The position numbers were made by a program, and so were the translations under genes. A DNA stretch of 64,000 nucleotides, from positions 112,821-176,820 of the forward strand of contig LUCM01004919.1 in assembly GCA_008360955.1 (NCBI GenBank), in the 5' to 3' direction. Shown piece after piece: positions 13,801-28,800 of the stretch. A model generated the notes under the pieces. It was given only the letters and a program-made list of their open reading frames with translations. It was not told the origin of the DNA and searched no databases. How positions within the stretch are numbered: the stretch's first letter is position 1; each line of letters starts with the position of its first letter. This DNA is from Fasciolopsis buskii (Eukaryota; Platyhelminthes; Trematoda; Plagiorchiida; Fasciolidae).

Positions 13801-16800
13801 CACTAAGTAAAAACTCGACTATGGTTTACATGGCGATCTGGTCTCAACGCTTTGCGTTTAAACCGCAGGCGTTTCATAACCAGTCACGGTAACATCGTCA
13901 GTGTGAATTTCGGTTCTTTTAGTCGGCTAGGCTGTTTACCTTCCATCCATTGAAACTCGATCACGGTAAACATTTGAAGGTCTTTGGTGCAGGCAATATC
14001 AACCCAAAAAATAGGAACCTACCAGAGGCTGTTATCACATGAAGTAGTTGGTGTGCATCCACGTGATGCGTGAGGCTCTGAGCCACATTGTGGTTTGCGT
14101 GACAACACAAAGCCTGATACAGCTCCAGTGTGTGAGAATGAAACCTGGAATTTAAAATTACAGCGTGACGAATATATACAGTGGAATGAAAAGTAAGTAT
14201 GAATAGAATTCCATTAGAACTCTTGAAAATTTGCCTTTTGTAAACAAGTCCACTATTATGAAACTGGCAAATTTCGTTTCCGTATACAGAAATGCGTCAT
14301 CTACGGGCGTGACGTATCAATCGTTGGGTCTAAGGGTTGTAAACGTAACTCACGAAACAGAGGTAACCTTTTATAATATGATGCTTAAACTAAGGTAGAT
14401 TGGCGTCCGTAATTTTCCCCCGGTTCCTTTTACAGGTGAACGGGCGAAGCTTAAACACTGCCTTGAACCTGAGATAAAACAGCAGGAGTTGGTCTGCGCA
14501 ACCCACCTCAGCAACTGGGGCATTTCATCCAATTCCAAAGCGGTTACGCAGCGTCCAGATTCCGGCAACTGTACCGCCAGCTCAGAAACGGGATTCTCCA
14601 ATATCGTACTCCAGCCACGCTGATCACTGATCTTCATGCTGTACTGCTTCACCGTCCGAGGTGGGACACGAGCCCAATGCCAACGCTTTCATAAAATTGG
14701 AGATGTAAATAAATTATGTCGAGTTTCATTCGCGTGAATCCATGAACCATCAAGAGCTCTCTTTATTCAACTATTGAGCACGCATCGTTTAATCTAGTTT
14801 TGTCTTTTGATTGCTGTCTTTTTACAATTGGAAGTGAAATAAAAGTAAGGGCTAAGAGCGGAAGGGAACATTGTGAATAGGTCACTTGAATTGTCATATG
14901 TACCTGGTTAGCTTAGTGGACTGAGTCAGTAGATCTGTTCGACCATCCGGAAGGCTCGCCTAAAGAACTTTTACATATCCGCTTAGCACACTATTGATTG
15001 TCAGGTCATCTTTCGCCTAATCTAGTTAACTTAGTCGAATTTTCGACTGGAGCGAATGATGCACACTTGGGAAATCCAGTTAGGAATATGAGCAAAAACT
15101 ACCCCACACACCTCTTCCATGCTAATTATCTGATATATAGAGGTACCGGTGGCCTCCACGCTTTCATACCTGACTATACCCCACAGGATTTGTTTGTTGC
15201 GAAGACAATATTTGGACACCGGCAGCGGTCACGTTCCGCAATCGGCAGCTAAGGAAGAAACCCGACCCTGGGCAAACAAACTCTTTACACCGGGTGTTTC
15301 ACATTATTAATTTATAGCTAAATTAAGTCTGAGGCCAAGCCCCGTCCTTTACAAGATCAACGGTAAACTAAACGACCGATTTGTAAAGGTAGTTGTCTAC
15401 GCTTGACTGAATCACATTTGTGGGTCTTGAGACACGGATGCTAAGTTAGCAAGGACGAAGATCACACACACACATATATACATAGATATATGAGTAAATA
15501 TGGATATAAATATGTATGTTATGATCCATGTATTAAACTTGAATTTCCACTATTGGATAGTACTTGATATTGATAACCAAGAAATATATGACAAATTCCT
15601 CTCGCCAAATGATTACGAGTTTGATCAGCTTACGATTTTTAATTTACATATTCATCTGGAAATCCAATCTAAGCAGCATGGGCATCTTCCCATTCCGAAT
15701 GGTGGTTAGCTACACGTTGAACTCAAAAGAAAAGAGCATCAAACTGCTGAAATGAGGCCAATGTGGAAGCGAATATTTTATCGAACTGCTACATGCCGGA
15801 AATGCGGAATCGAAACTTACTTGAAGTGCCTGTATCTTGAGTCGATTTGGAGGAACGCTAACCGCTTGCCTTGGTGGCCGTAACATGCTCACGGTGATCG
15901 GCAAAGTGTACCGGTTACGACGGCTGAATTCGAAATTAATAGCTTCTCGAACCGTTGGGCGATAGAACACAGCTCCAAACAATCTCGTGGACGGCTCCAC
16001 CTGGACAAATGCACACAAAATTGGTTAAACTCAATCAATTGAGTTAAAAAACAGTTCACACGGAAATGTGTCCCAAGTATTACCCACTGAAGAGAAAAAG
16101 GAAACCGGGACCACAAACATCAATCCATTGAGCAACTCAACTTAATTATCGCTAAGTGGGATTAACTGACAGCACAAAATAACTGGGGTCTCCAACCACG
16201 AACAGGGTAAAGCAATTGACTAATCAGGACGTCTTGGTGGATTGCAAAGAAGCTTACTTGGAAGCGAATTCCGGTGTCGCGGCCGTTCAAATCAAATCCA
16301 AGGGTGCCAGTTGCAACATCAACCCAACAAGTCAACGACAATCCCTGACTCATGCGTTTCCCTAAATCTTCAGGGGTCGCCATTTGATTGAGTAATTGTC
16401 CCAAGTTAACCATAAACGAGGCCCGTTCAGCCACTGCAGACTGCAGTCATGATAAAAAGAAACAAAGTACAGCAAGTGAAAAATGGGAATAAAACGAGTC
16501 AGTGGTGTAATTGATTATGGCACAAAATGAAAATCCCAGAGAATTTCAAATATGGCACCAAAAGTCTCACCTTCAGTGTCAGATCAGACTCCAACAGACA
16601 CACAGCCGCTTGACGTACAGTGAACAGCTCGACACAATTGATCCCCTGTAACTGACTAGCCGCTGATGGGTTATATGGCTGACCGGTTACAGCATCAAAT
16701 GCTGGCTGTTGTGAGTTTTGTATTAGTGATAACGAGGAACAATCAGGACTGGCAGGCCTAGCCAGTTTGAAGTAATTGGTCACCCAACCTATGTGAACCA

Positions 16801-19800
16801 GGCCCGGATCTTGACCAGGTAGAACCAGTACTGTGAATGAGAATTCATCAACCAGGTTTGCGATTGGAACCATGTGACCAGAAGCATCCGGCTATTTTGT
16901 AAAAGCAATTAATATCAGAGAATGTGAGCACATTTAAAGTAGCCATAAAATAAACTCAATTTCGAAGTTAGATCGAGAAAGGGCTTCTGTCAACTAAAGT
17001 TTATGGTTTTAAAGATAACTTTTGACCAAATTAGATAGTCTACCTTATTCTGCCTACATAATAAGTACGCGGCACATGATTAGGAATTAGGTAACACTTG
17101 TCATAAAACGAAATGCGGCCACTGTGCATGAATTCAAACCTACTGCGAGAGATAACCAGAGTACAGCGTCAAATCGGCGAGACATGTGGGTGCGTTTGCA
17201 TGTTTCAGTCGTGTATATAGTCAAGTGTGAGATTTTTGGTCTGTATACGGAAATAAGCATGGTCTGTTGAGAAGCAAGAAAACAGTTAATCGCTCATTCT
17301 TAATCAAAGACCAATGGTGTTGTCGTTTTTCAATTCAGAGGAAGGATCCGCAGAAGTCCTTCTTTGGGATTATTTATAGGAAACTGAATAATCAGAACGA
17401 AAACAGATGTTTGCGATACACCTCAGTGCGTTGTGAAAATCCGACTGATAAATCGGTATTGTAATCCGTTTCAGCCACAAGAAAAGTAATAGGCTAATGA
17501 CATAAATTAATGGCCGAATAAAGTCGAACGGTCATCCCAATAAAGATAAAACAGTAAAACTTTCGAAAATCACGTTTGCTGAGAAATACGAATAAGTGCT
17601 GCCGGATTTCTAACTTTGTCCAAAAAAACAGGGGAATTACTTCCCTCACCGCAGTAGATATAATAAACCAATGTAGTTCTAGTAAGGATCCGATTTTTAT
17701 GCAGTGTGGCAAATAAAATCAGAAATGAACATAACCACCATATGGAGTAAAAACAAACAAGCCCTAGGAAACCGGTCAATGTAGAAACTTACCACTAATC
17801 CATCTAAATCATCTTGTCCGAAAGTCATGTTAGGCCCACCTGCGGATGCCGGGGAGACAGGGGTGCTAAACTGATTTGGCGACAAGAACTGTGCACCACT
17901 GGATAAGGTCGGACTTCCAAGACCCAAGGAGTCTGGAGATGGAGTGACAGATGGCATACCAGGAGCACCACCACTTAGTAGACTACCTTGTGCACCTGAA
18001 AACGCGCCAGCTGTAGCGGAGATCAAACTTCCCGATCCAGCGCTACCCTGACCGGCTTGACCAGGTGAGATGATACCCTGGTTGTGTGCTCCGCGTTTAC
18101 CGCCACCAAGATTCACAACACTACTACCCCCACCGCTGGCTGAGGAACCACCGGCTGTGGCAAAGACACAACAAAGGGAAAAAGGACGGCGTTATCCTTG
18201 ATACGGAAGCATGAATTGCATCAAATTATTTTAAAATTCGATGTCCCGAAGAAGAAGGCTGCTCAAATGCATTCGTTTATAAATAACCAATTCATTTATC
18301 GAGAACATACAGTCCAACCGGATCTAAATGAGTAGTAAAACATAGAGAAAGCTGATGGCGGTACCCAAATATCGTCATTAGCACCTGAAAGTCAGAAAGT
18401 ATTTTCATGCTGTGTTAACTGGCTCAAACATAATACTCCAAACCAGAAGCTAAAAGATACAAAAAGATAGGGAATACTGACCTCCCCCACCAAGTGTTGA
18501 TCCAACGTCCGGACTGGCATCACGCGACTTCCCTTTCTTGAACATATTTCCTAATCGAGTTTTCTTCACTCTACGATCTCGAATTTCCAAATTTGATGAG
18601 GTGAAATCCTGTAGAACGAAAAGCAGCGTATTGTCTAGATAATCTGGATCATGGACTGTTAACAAGGGACAAAATCAAATAATTCATTCGTGTTCGATTG
18701 AAGCATGAACATATCTAAGGATGATACTCGTAAAGCTATTCTAACTGACTGTCTCAGTCTAATGCCAATGGAATAAGATTTCACATCCAAAAAGCATACG
18801 GATGACAATTATTCAGTTTGGACGACTGTTTTTTAGTTCGCAAATCTAAATAGGGACGTGAAACTTTCAAATTATATCAGGACCTGAACCCAAATAAATA
18901 TTCAATGTAGACTAGAAGAGCAAATATCCCCGTTAAAAGTAATCCTAATTAGGGTCGTAGTTTTTTTATATAAATCTCTGACTGTACATATCTAACTTAT
19001 TTGAACTAAACAAATTAAGCCTGGTAGTTTGCACACAAGCTCAGACACGTAGTTGTCGTGAATTCAATCGAACACCAGTGCTGTCGACGGCAAGGCACTG
19101 AAGCTACCATTAATTAAGATCTATTGCAAAAGCATATAACTGTCTATTTTAATAGCTTCCATTAGATAGTCTATTGAGTGTCTTCCTAAAAAGCTATATT
19201 GATATTCGGTAGTTCTTTTACGAAGTTTAGTTCAAAAAAGTAAGGCTTACAGCATTGGTAGGTAAATTCGCGAATGCTGCAGTACGAACAGAGAAGGGAT
19301 GGCTGTACTAGGCGAACTTTGGAAACTAATTCCAAGTTAATTTTACAGATATATCTTTTCTGCTTCTCTTTTCTTTCAGGCTGGCTTAGGAAGTGATAAA
19401 CATTCAAAACTCAAGTACTGAGACTGAGATCAGTTATGACCACAATGAACTGAATCACCCGCTGTGCTCGAGACACGGTCTAAGTTGAGCACGGACAAAG
19501 CCGTCGCTATCCGCTTTCACAATCCTCTACTGTGCGCTCAAAACCAATTTTTGTTTGACCTTCAAATTCCCCGACCAATCCTGCGCCCAATGTAAACCCT
19601 AGACCACAAAATAATTACCATAACACGTTCATCTGTTTGCGGGTTATGCATGAAACACCACCAATCGCTTCCCACTCAGATTTTCATCGGACTAATCCAG
19701 TTTCTCAAAATTCTTCCCTATATATTGTGATATGGTGTCATGAGTACGAATCACTAAAAGCGAGCTTGTTTGCCAGTTTGTCTTCTCAAGGTTATGTATG

Positions 19801-22800
19801 TGTGAATACCAGTCGACTGAAGTATTGATTTTCGTTCGTTGTTTCTGTGCATGCGCACACCGACTGCAAATCCCGTCACGCGAAAGAGAGTTCTATTGAG
19901 AGTTACCTCGATTATTCCGAAATGTGCCTTCAACAGACGTGGTGATCGTTGCCGGTGATTTGAACGGTCAACTTGCGTACTTAATGGTGATGGAACGGCA
20001 CATCGGAGGTCGATTTTCTGTTCCAGCCGATAGGGCTGACAAGAGATTGTCTCGTTCAAGTTTGTTCTGACCACAGATTGTTCATGGTGAACACCAATTT
20101 TGTAATGAAAATCGACTTCGACTAATCTGTTGTCCTCCTTCACCTTCACAGCGTTGGAATCATTGATCACATTTCCATCGGTCACCAGCAGCGAGGATCA
20201 ATCGAAGCTCGCCGATCGTTCTGGTCCAAACCCATGGACTCAGATCATGGTTTGGTTCGTGCTCGCTTTTGTTTGCTCTCAATGTGCTCAGACCAGCACG
20301 AAAACCATGCGTACTGCAAAGGTGATTCTAAACGATAATCGCCGACTTCAGTGCCAATTGGAGCTTTTGATATGGTTGTCGTCTCCAAAAAACGCCCAAA
20401 AAACGAACGAACATTGGTGGCAGATAAAACAGCCCAGCACTCAGCAGCAACCGCCACTCAACTCCCCTTGCTACCTAAAGGTCATAAACGATGGATATCC
20501 CTGCTTCAGTAGCTTTGTTGGGTGGTCGTAGATCTGTCCCTCGAATGCAACTTGCGATGACATTCTTGACATATAACAGGAAGGGTGGGGAGCCCAGTAA
20601 GCTGCCTCTGGCTACACCGCTACATCTAGGTTCGGACATGAGGCCATTTACTTGAACTACCTGCTTTCTAGATGAGAGGTGTGATGAACACCACCACACA
20701 ATCGAGTCGACGATGCCGTAAGATTCTATTTTATGTAACAACTTGCGATGAGACACTAAAAAGCCTTCCGATGTTCCTGGCCTCAGTTGTAAAATTCAAT
20801 TGTTCAGTTATACAGGTGGCACATGGGGTTTACGAAGAAAGCCATGTTGTCCAGTGGTAATAAGTTCGTGTTTTAGAAGATAGGCAATGGTACCATTTTT
20901 ATTAAACGTTCCATAATTCTGGAAACTATAGGGGTGCGGATAATTAGGTGGTGATTGGCCGGGTCACTGCGTGTGCTTTTTCTGTAGACCGGAATGATCA
21001 CAGAGGGTTTCCACTGTAACGGAAAGGTGCAGCATTGAATAGAAAGGCTGAAGATATTTGCTAATGATATTGAGATGTCACTCTCACCCAACAAGAAGAA
21101 AACCGGGGCTAGCGAGTCTAGCTCAGAGTGACAGCAAATTTAAGTTTAAAAAGAGCTGCGACATTTCATTTAGGAGAAATGAGATTGTTTGATACGACAC
21201 TGTAGTCCAGTGAAGTAAGGAGGGCGTACCGGGATTTGTCATTTATCATAAAAAATGACCGAAAACCGAACAAACACTGGGAGCAGATAAAAAGCCCAGC
21301 ACTCAGCAGCAACCGCCACTCAACTCCCCTTGCTACCTAAAGGTCATAAACGATGGATATCCCTACTTCAATAGCTTTGTTGGGTGCCCGTAGATCTGTC
21401 CCTCAAATGCAACTTGCGATGAGATGCATAAATCCCTGGGGCATCAGCTGGCCAATTCTTGAGAAATGATTGTGAGCCCTGGTGGGTAAATGGAAGAAGC
21501 TGCGGCTATCGGCAACAGTCACAACCATTACGGACTGGTTCATAGAAGCCGAGGCGAAGTCATCAAGGAATCCGATGACACATTAATTTATTCTAAAAAC
21601 CGTTGACTGCAATGTAGAGTAGAACATTTAAGGGAGCAGTCTAGCCGGCCCATGTCCAAAGTGTACCTGCGGGTGAAGCAATGCAGGTGGATAAGAAACC
21701 ATCCGAAATGCAGATGATCAAGGAAATAGGCGCGTGAAAGGCATGGGGCAGCTAGATCGGATGGAATGTCGCCGACCGTCTTCAAGGATGGTAGCGAAGC
21801 GTCAAAATCGGAGTTAAGGAAAATCTTACGGTCAATCTGGGCAAGGGGAGGATTAGTGTGAGTCGGCGATTGTATCGAGTTACAAGAATGGTGATAGGTT
21901 CTTATGTGAAAACCAAGGAGTAATTAGCACCCCATCCAAACCGTCCTTGGTCATTATCTGTCGCCGATCACCCAATACTTCCGAAAGGTGTGTGCTTGAC
22001 AACCAAGTCGGTTTTCGTCCCGGTCGAAGTTGTATTGACCACATTTTTAATTTACGATGGATCTCAAAACATAGGCATATACTTCGTAGCCCCATGGATT
22101 TTATCTTTCTTGCTTTGAAAGCGGCGTTGAATTTAGTTGAATGCATAGTTCTGTAGCGTTGCTTTTCATTGAATAATGCACCAGAGAAATTCATCTCACA
22201 TATCTGATCTGCATACGAAAAAAATGAAGCCGAGTTCGTGCTTACGGCAGTCTTTCAACCGAGTTCAGCACGGACAGTGATGTTCGTCAAGGCTGTCACC
22301 TTTTACCTTTTCTTTTAAATCTCGTCATTGAGACGCTTCTTGAAATAACTCTTGCCCCACGCAAGAATAGTGGCATTGATATTTGTTCAAGAAGGAATCC
22401 GTCTGACTTACCGTATGCGGAAGACGTTGTGTTACTGAATGAAAACCGAGTGGGCCGCACGTTTTCCTCGGTCATCTGAACGATGGTGTAGGCAAATTTA
22501 GTATGCCTTTTGCACCCTCAAAGTGTAAAGTGGTGTTGCTGGGGTGAATTGGCCCAAAGTTGGAACTTGTCCCCGCAGGCGAGATTGGGTGGATATATTT
22601 AGTTACTCCTGGAGTTGTATCACACCTGGAGATTGTATATCAGATAGTTTTCACCAGTTTGAGGCATCTATGGTATCGGCGTGACTTCCGGTCATCGATC
22701 CAAGGTCGAGTTTACACAGCCGCCATGAGGTCGGCAGTGCCCTACGGCTCAGAAATGTGGCCACTGGAAGCATAAGGTTTGCGAAGACCGCTGGTGTTTG

Positions 22801-25800
22801 AACAAACTTGTCTTCATAATATTGGCAGAATATGGTGGGAAAACTTTACAAGTTACTCAAAGGTCGGGCATAAGCTACTGAATCCTAGGGTCCAGTCTTT
22901 AAAAAATGAACTGAATAGGTCAACGTGGTTGGGACATGCTTCACGCATGCCTCATTGGGCGCTGTTCTTTGAGGGAGGTAATGGCTGGAAGATGATGGCT
23001 AGTCGATCACCTGGGAGAAGTGTGTGGAAACTCTAACTAGTGTAAGTGCAATTAAACTTCCGGGTTGGGATCCATGAGATCCCCGAAATGATGGCTGTAT
23101 ATGGACCAGCCTCGCAGACAGTAGTGTTTTTGGATTCGAGACTTTTTCTTTCATATGGTTTCTGAAATTACTATTTTGCCCGCCATGTTCACTAGTCCCT
23201 GTTCTTTTTTGTTTGAACAGGTGGCGCTGCGAGGCAGCAGCCAAAACGAGAGCAAGTTGGTGCAAAGTTATGCGTTGCACAAGCGGGACTGAACTGAAAC
23301 CCTACATAAGTTTTACTAAAAGTGAAAATAAATAATACTATCAACCGAATGGGCCTGTAATTTTTATTCTTCCGCACAATTATAATCACGATGCACTAAA
23401 TATCGCAGTAGGAACCACGTGTTTGATTGACAGAGAGGTTTATTCTGATGACCGAAAAAAACCCAGACCATAAATAAATTTTACCGCTTGATTTTGCAAC
23501 ATGGACACGATATCATGTCCCGTTGATCACCGCGTAAAGTCGTCTCAGAAAAAAACCATCACCGTATTTGAGCAAATTTAGTCCGACCGCAGACTGAAAT
23601 TTTATTTTGCTGAAAAAGGTTGTCATTGTTTAACACTTGGCTCAAAGCACGACAGTTATCGGGGAACAAAATTGTAACTTCATGCGGACATTATAAGTGA
23701 TGAATTACTCGGTTATAATCAACTGATTGGCGGTGTTTATTACAAGCGAAATTGGAGATACGTTCACAGCTAGCTTACATGCCCCATCAGATTCAAATTC
23801 GTGGAATCGCCGGGAACGGGATGGGGAGCGACCTGGGTTATTTCCGGTTCCACATGACGACGAAGAGAATCCAGGTACGCATGACGTTCTTTTAGTGTTC
23901 TGCAATTCAAGTTTAGTTTGTAAATGGTATGTCAATAACGCTGTTGTGGAACATTAAAACAATGGTGATAACAAATCCATTAGGCTTTCTAGGAAACTAT
24001 TTTAATCTATGGGATCATTAACCTCCAAATCCTTCAGAATGGTCGCGGGTGGGCGTCACAAGATATGGGGGCAGCTACTCGCCCTGAACGCTTCTCGAAA
24101 ACACTCCCAAATGATATGAGTCTCAAATAACTTCTGCGGAGGAATTCTGCGCACTGCCTCCTCATGGTGAAGGTGCTCCCGCGAAAGTTCAAGGACAAAG
24201 ACTGTTTAAATGTCCGGGTAGTATCAAGCTCATAGAGGAACCACGGATCTTAATGGATGACTGATGGCGTGGAGAGGACAGTGGAAGAACTGATTTTTGC
24301 GGTGAACAAATGGGTACATAATCAAACAGATCATGAGAGAATAACCAACAGGTTGAAGAAAATAGCAAAGCTAATCTTTGTGTGCTTATTCGTTTAGTAA
24401 AATATTATATTACGAACTGATTTGATTCATCTGCATTTAAATAGAATTAAACTAATCGCTCGATTAGTTATTTCCGTTAATCTGAACTCGTATGTAAGCG
24501 GAAGTCTTCTCTTTTCTGTCGTTCTCGCTAACGATGAACCCGATGTAAAAACCGAGCAGATCATGGTGAATTTTTCAAGAGGGAATCCGTCAGTGGCAGA
24601 GAGTATTGTACGACGATCTTAGCTGATAAGACAATGTGATGGGCCCGCAAAAGATAGATGCATCTTGCGATATAGTGTGATCAGCCTGAAATAATGACCG
24701 CACATCGGGGTGAACAAACGATTTTAAGTCGAGAAACCTGAAAGATGACAAGGGATAGTGTAATCAGATTGACTTCCGTTTGGACCCACTAACAGCTAAA
24801 TTACCCAAGCTTCAATTTTTTTGTCATTTTAAGGTAAACAAGACAGGGAACGTAAATAAGTAGGAATATGACGAAGTATAATAACCGATGGTAGCCGAGG
24901 AAATAAAGCAGATGGCGTCAACGTGACTCAGAATGAGGAAAGCAGCACCGACCTTATTCCATCTATCGGGAAAATTGTACAACCTTGGGTCAAACTTATT
25001 GTGTAGCGTGATCAAGTGAAGTGAAAAGATGAGATTAGTTGTGTTCCACTTCTTACTTTGTAGTGAACTGCTCTTTGCATCGTGTGGCCAAACTAAGGCG
25101 CAGAAAGTGCGTTTCCTCGGAAGTAGTGTGATCGGCTTGCTTTCCGATCACCTTGAAACACGGAATGCTAAAAAACATGAAGAATATGAAACGGAGGGCA
25201 AGCTATAGGACTCGAGAGCCGAAAATGTCAAATAGTTTGAGTATCTCATTGAGAAACTGACAAAAACGGGTACTGGAAAAATGATTAACTTAAATGAATA
25301 CAGGAGACTATGAAGCCATAAAATAATTGGGTTAGTTAGCTTGCTTACATGCTTAAAGCTGAAGTTTTAGCGAAATTCCCCTCTTGAATGGATCACTCCC
25401 TTTAGCAGTAAGATAATCGTATTAGCTTATGTAGTAAACAAAAACCTGACTATCGACTATGGCTCCTACCTGTAGTTCACATTTTACAACCATTAACTTT
25501 AAACTGATGTTCTTGCTCTTTGGCTACCACCTCACAACGGTCTTCTTATAGGGGAACGTTTACTGGCAGTGGGATTCAGTCATATTACTTAGCGTTTCCA
25601 ACCATCCGGTATTCCAACTGGACATGCTGGAGACCGCCATTTGGTAAAGTTTGTCCCTAGCATAACGTGAGTTGATGCTCTCCATCCATGTTTACACCAC
25701 CTTGCACACTGAAGGAGTCCATCTGTGAACGTTCATAACAAATGAGCTAACCATCAGTCATTATAATGGCTGAGTTTTGGTGATCAACCATTTTGTGCCT

Positions 25801-28800
25801 AACTTTTGCAGTACTGATGGAACTTCCCTTCTGTATCTCGACAATTTACGAAGATTACGGCGCTCAGCCTTCCACAAAGTTTGCATGCTTCACGTTTGCA
25901 AAACCCTTGCTTCTGAACCCTATAGCACAACCGACCATACTGATAAAGAATGCTTTCGATTTCTGATCGAAACTGGATGTCACGTCAGCACCACTAATAC
26001 CTCCAGCCGGTAACAACTATTTTAGCTTTCTGCACAGGTGACAACACTTTGCCCGGAACACAAGGTTCTGGTGAGGCGTAGCTACCCCAGGAGGACGGAA
26101 AACCCAAAAAGTTAGTAAACATGTTAAGTAAAGCGATGCTACTAATTGCGCTTGAGTTCCTTATAGTTTGTTCTGACACTAAAAAGGTATTAGGAGCAGA
26201 TGGCCGTATGGCAGGAAAAAACAAGAGGGGCAATTCGTGAGGGACTATATGAAGCCGGCACGACCAAAGCCATTTGGATAAGATCATTCATGAAGGAAAC
26301 CAACTGCGTATGATGAGAAAACATTTTTTCATAAATTTATGGGCTACGCGAAAAAATAAAAATCGGGAAACTGTTTGCTTTTTCCCTGTAATCATTACCA
26401 TCAAATCCCTCGGGCGAAATATGATCAAATCAGAAAAAACTTACGCTCCACTGGACATGGTCACCTCGAGCGTGGGGTGTTTCGACCCAATGTCCGCGAA
26501 CAAAGATGCGTCATCCCGAACATACCACATCGGCATGGGTCGACACATGTTTCTAGCAAGATCAAAGAGTTGACTTCAATGAGATAACAACCGATGAATT
26601 CCAGAATTGTGAAGCGTGAAAAATTAATAGCCATATGAGTTAGACAGCCGGGAATTTCCAAGCGCTTTCCAAATTCACAAAACCCATACGAATATGAAGG
26701 ATACTGTTTCCCGTGCCTTGATCACGCGATGAAAAATCTATCGCGAGCTCTGGAAAAATCTCATACAGAATTTCACTGGCTCTTCATTCTGTACTATTTA
26801 AAATCAAAGGCGAAATACACCAGGTTTCTTGGTCAAATCTAACCAACTAGTCACATATCCAGGTGCAAGGGTGGCAAGGACACAAGTTGTGTGCGCGATT
26901 TCCGGTGAATCGAAAGTGCAAAAGTAGCATAATAAATGGATGTAACAATATGCGAGAAACTAAGCAGAAAGGAGATCATTTACGATCTAGGCATAACTCA
27001 TCCATCTCGAGCATTTATCTTGCATTCTGCTAGTGGAAGAAGAAAAATCACAGTGATTTCATCCAATAATCTCCCTCTTGCTTTGATTCCGTGAAAGAAC
27101 TGGTTGTGATTTGGATGATCCCCGTGCGGAGAACTACAACTTCTGGAGTCAGAATGACCAATTCAACCCAAATTAGAAACAACAGATAGGCAAAAGCACC
27201 AGATAAGACAAATAATGCACATATTAAGTAGTGTGGCATCACAGCATTTGTTATAATAAGCTAGTTGTGAAATTCATTTGTTCGCTGACTCTATGAACGA
27301 AAACGTGTGTGCGGTGAATGAGCAGCTGGAACAGCACAAAAAACCTAGGCTGTATCGTGAAAACAAAAGAAAGTAGATTAGAGATGATCTTCGTCCATTA
27401 CTTCTGGAAATATTCGGGAGATGTTCTAAAAATACGAAAATCTCTCGTAAAATTTTGACATTAGGGGCTGTTTAGATTCAACAACTATGGTGCACTTACA
27501 CACAAATCGGTTTATAACCCTCTTGCAATCCATAGTAAGTGAAAAATTTCAATGATTGGACATCATTCCCATAGTTCACTTTAACCTGTTGTCCGGAACC
27601 AAGTGTGTATGCCGGGACATAGCCTGACGTAAGGGGGAGGAATATGGACAAATAACTTGTAAGGTACATTGGAAGGTTTCACGTCTGCAAAGATATCGTG
27701 TGTAATTAGGAAAACACTTAATGATTGCTTCGGGTTGCGTAGTTTCTAGGGACTTCAATGAACTGACGGTGCTGGAATTTAGGGTTAGGATTTCAGAAAG
27801 CAGAAAGGGCGTTTTATTAGTATCACCTTTCTTCGGGTTATGGCTAAAACAAACAACAAAAGAGTCACTCAAGTGACGTTTTCACACATAAGCAGAAGAT
27901 TGCGCAGTACAAAAGGAGTGAGAAGTATTCCATGAATTGATATATTATCGAGCTAACTGAAGATTTCTTTTTGTATCCAACTGTTGAACTCAAAATGTTG
28001 TTCATGGGCCTCATATTCCTGTCTTCGATTATTCGAATTCATCAGGCCCCTGACTCCAATCACTTGAAATCTAATGGTTCTAGTATCAAATCAATAAATT
28101 GTTATTTAATTGCTTTGCTAGACTACGTAGGATTTAAATTCTTATAAAGAAGTTAACCAGGTTTCACTGTAACACGTGGTCAACCAACGGCATTGGGAGA
28201 CCTTGAGATCACGGCTAACATAATCTACCTGTGCTATTGACATTATTCGAGATAGTTTTGCTTGAATAAATAAATTCCAAGGAATTCGCCAGAGTGTTAA
28301 ATCTTAAAATGAAAAACGAGTCTACCAAGAAGTCTTGAATATTCGAAGTGAACTAATCATACCCATGGTCATCAAACGATTTTCCTTTGTGCTTTGCATC
28401 CGTTCCGTGCCTTCCCTACTGAACTACATTTATGCCATGACGTGAGGCGCTTGAAGCCATGAGGTGTGTGCCACAGCCCCCTTCAGCACTTGCATGACTA
28501 CGTAACTTGAAATTTTCATTTCTTCAGAAAATAGCGCTGAACTACCGAAAGTTACGCGGCCAAATTTGTCACCAATCCCATTCGGTGCTTGGCATAAGGT
28601 TACATACATGAGTTTTCATTATCGTTAGCTCAAACTGATTATTTTCATGTTCTACGTCTCACACAACTAATTGTCTGGATTATCTGTTTCATCGGCAATA
28701 ATATCAAATTAATTATAGTGTTGCTTTGTTGTCCAGGTCACACAAGTCGGGTGAACGATCTCCGGTGGGATATCCACGCCGTGTAGAGCGCCCTGAAATT

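Noticed and set aside
14895..14955. tRNA-like words (TTAGCTTAGTGG ... GTTCGACC)
   Set aside because: Spacing is too short, no acceptor stem, no recurring body; chance match or very old SINE.
18340..18400. Possible extra RyR exon ([14 protein letters not shown]) with a TTTCAG acceptor
   Set aside because: Exons 21 and 22 already join in phase, and the segment has no RyR similarity.
18609..18655. Longer form of exon 21 starting at 18,655 (VHDPDYLDN...)
   Set aside because: Out of phase with exon 20; the acceptor at 18,609 fits phase 0. It would only hold if another exon lies between.
20385..21424. The 175-bp direct repeats as LTRs of an LTR retrotransposon
   Set aside because: The enclosed RT is CR1/Jockey-like on the minus strand, the repeats are RTE linker sequence, and there is no primer-binding site or protease/integrase.
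23727..23957. Plus- and minus-strand ORFs around 23.7-23.96 kb as an unknown repeat or gene
   Set aside because: A third frame on the minus strand gives RyR exon 20 with correct splice sites and phase; the ORFs are shadows.
25029..25208. 59-residue plus-strand ORF with a convincing signal-peptide-like start ([20 protein letters not shown])
   Set aside because: It is antisense to RyR exon 19 (25,057-25,167), whose FLRLSL motif, splice sites and phase are solid.
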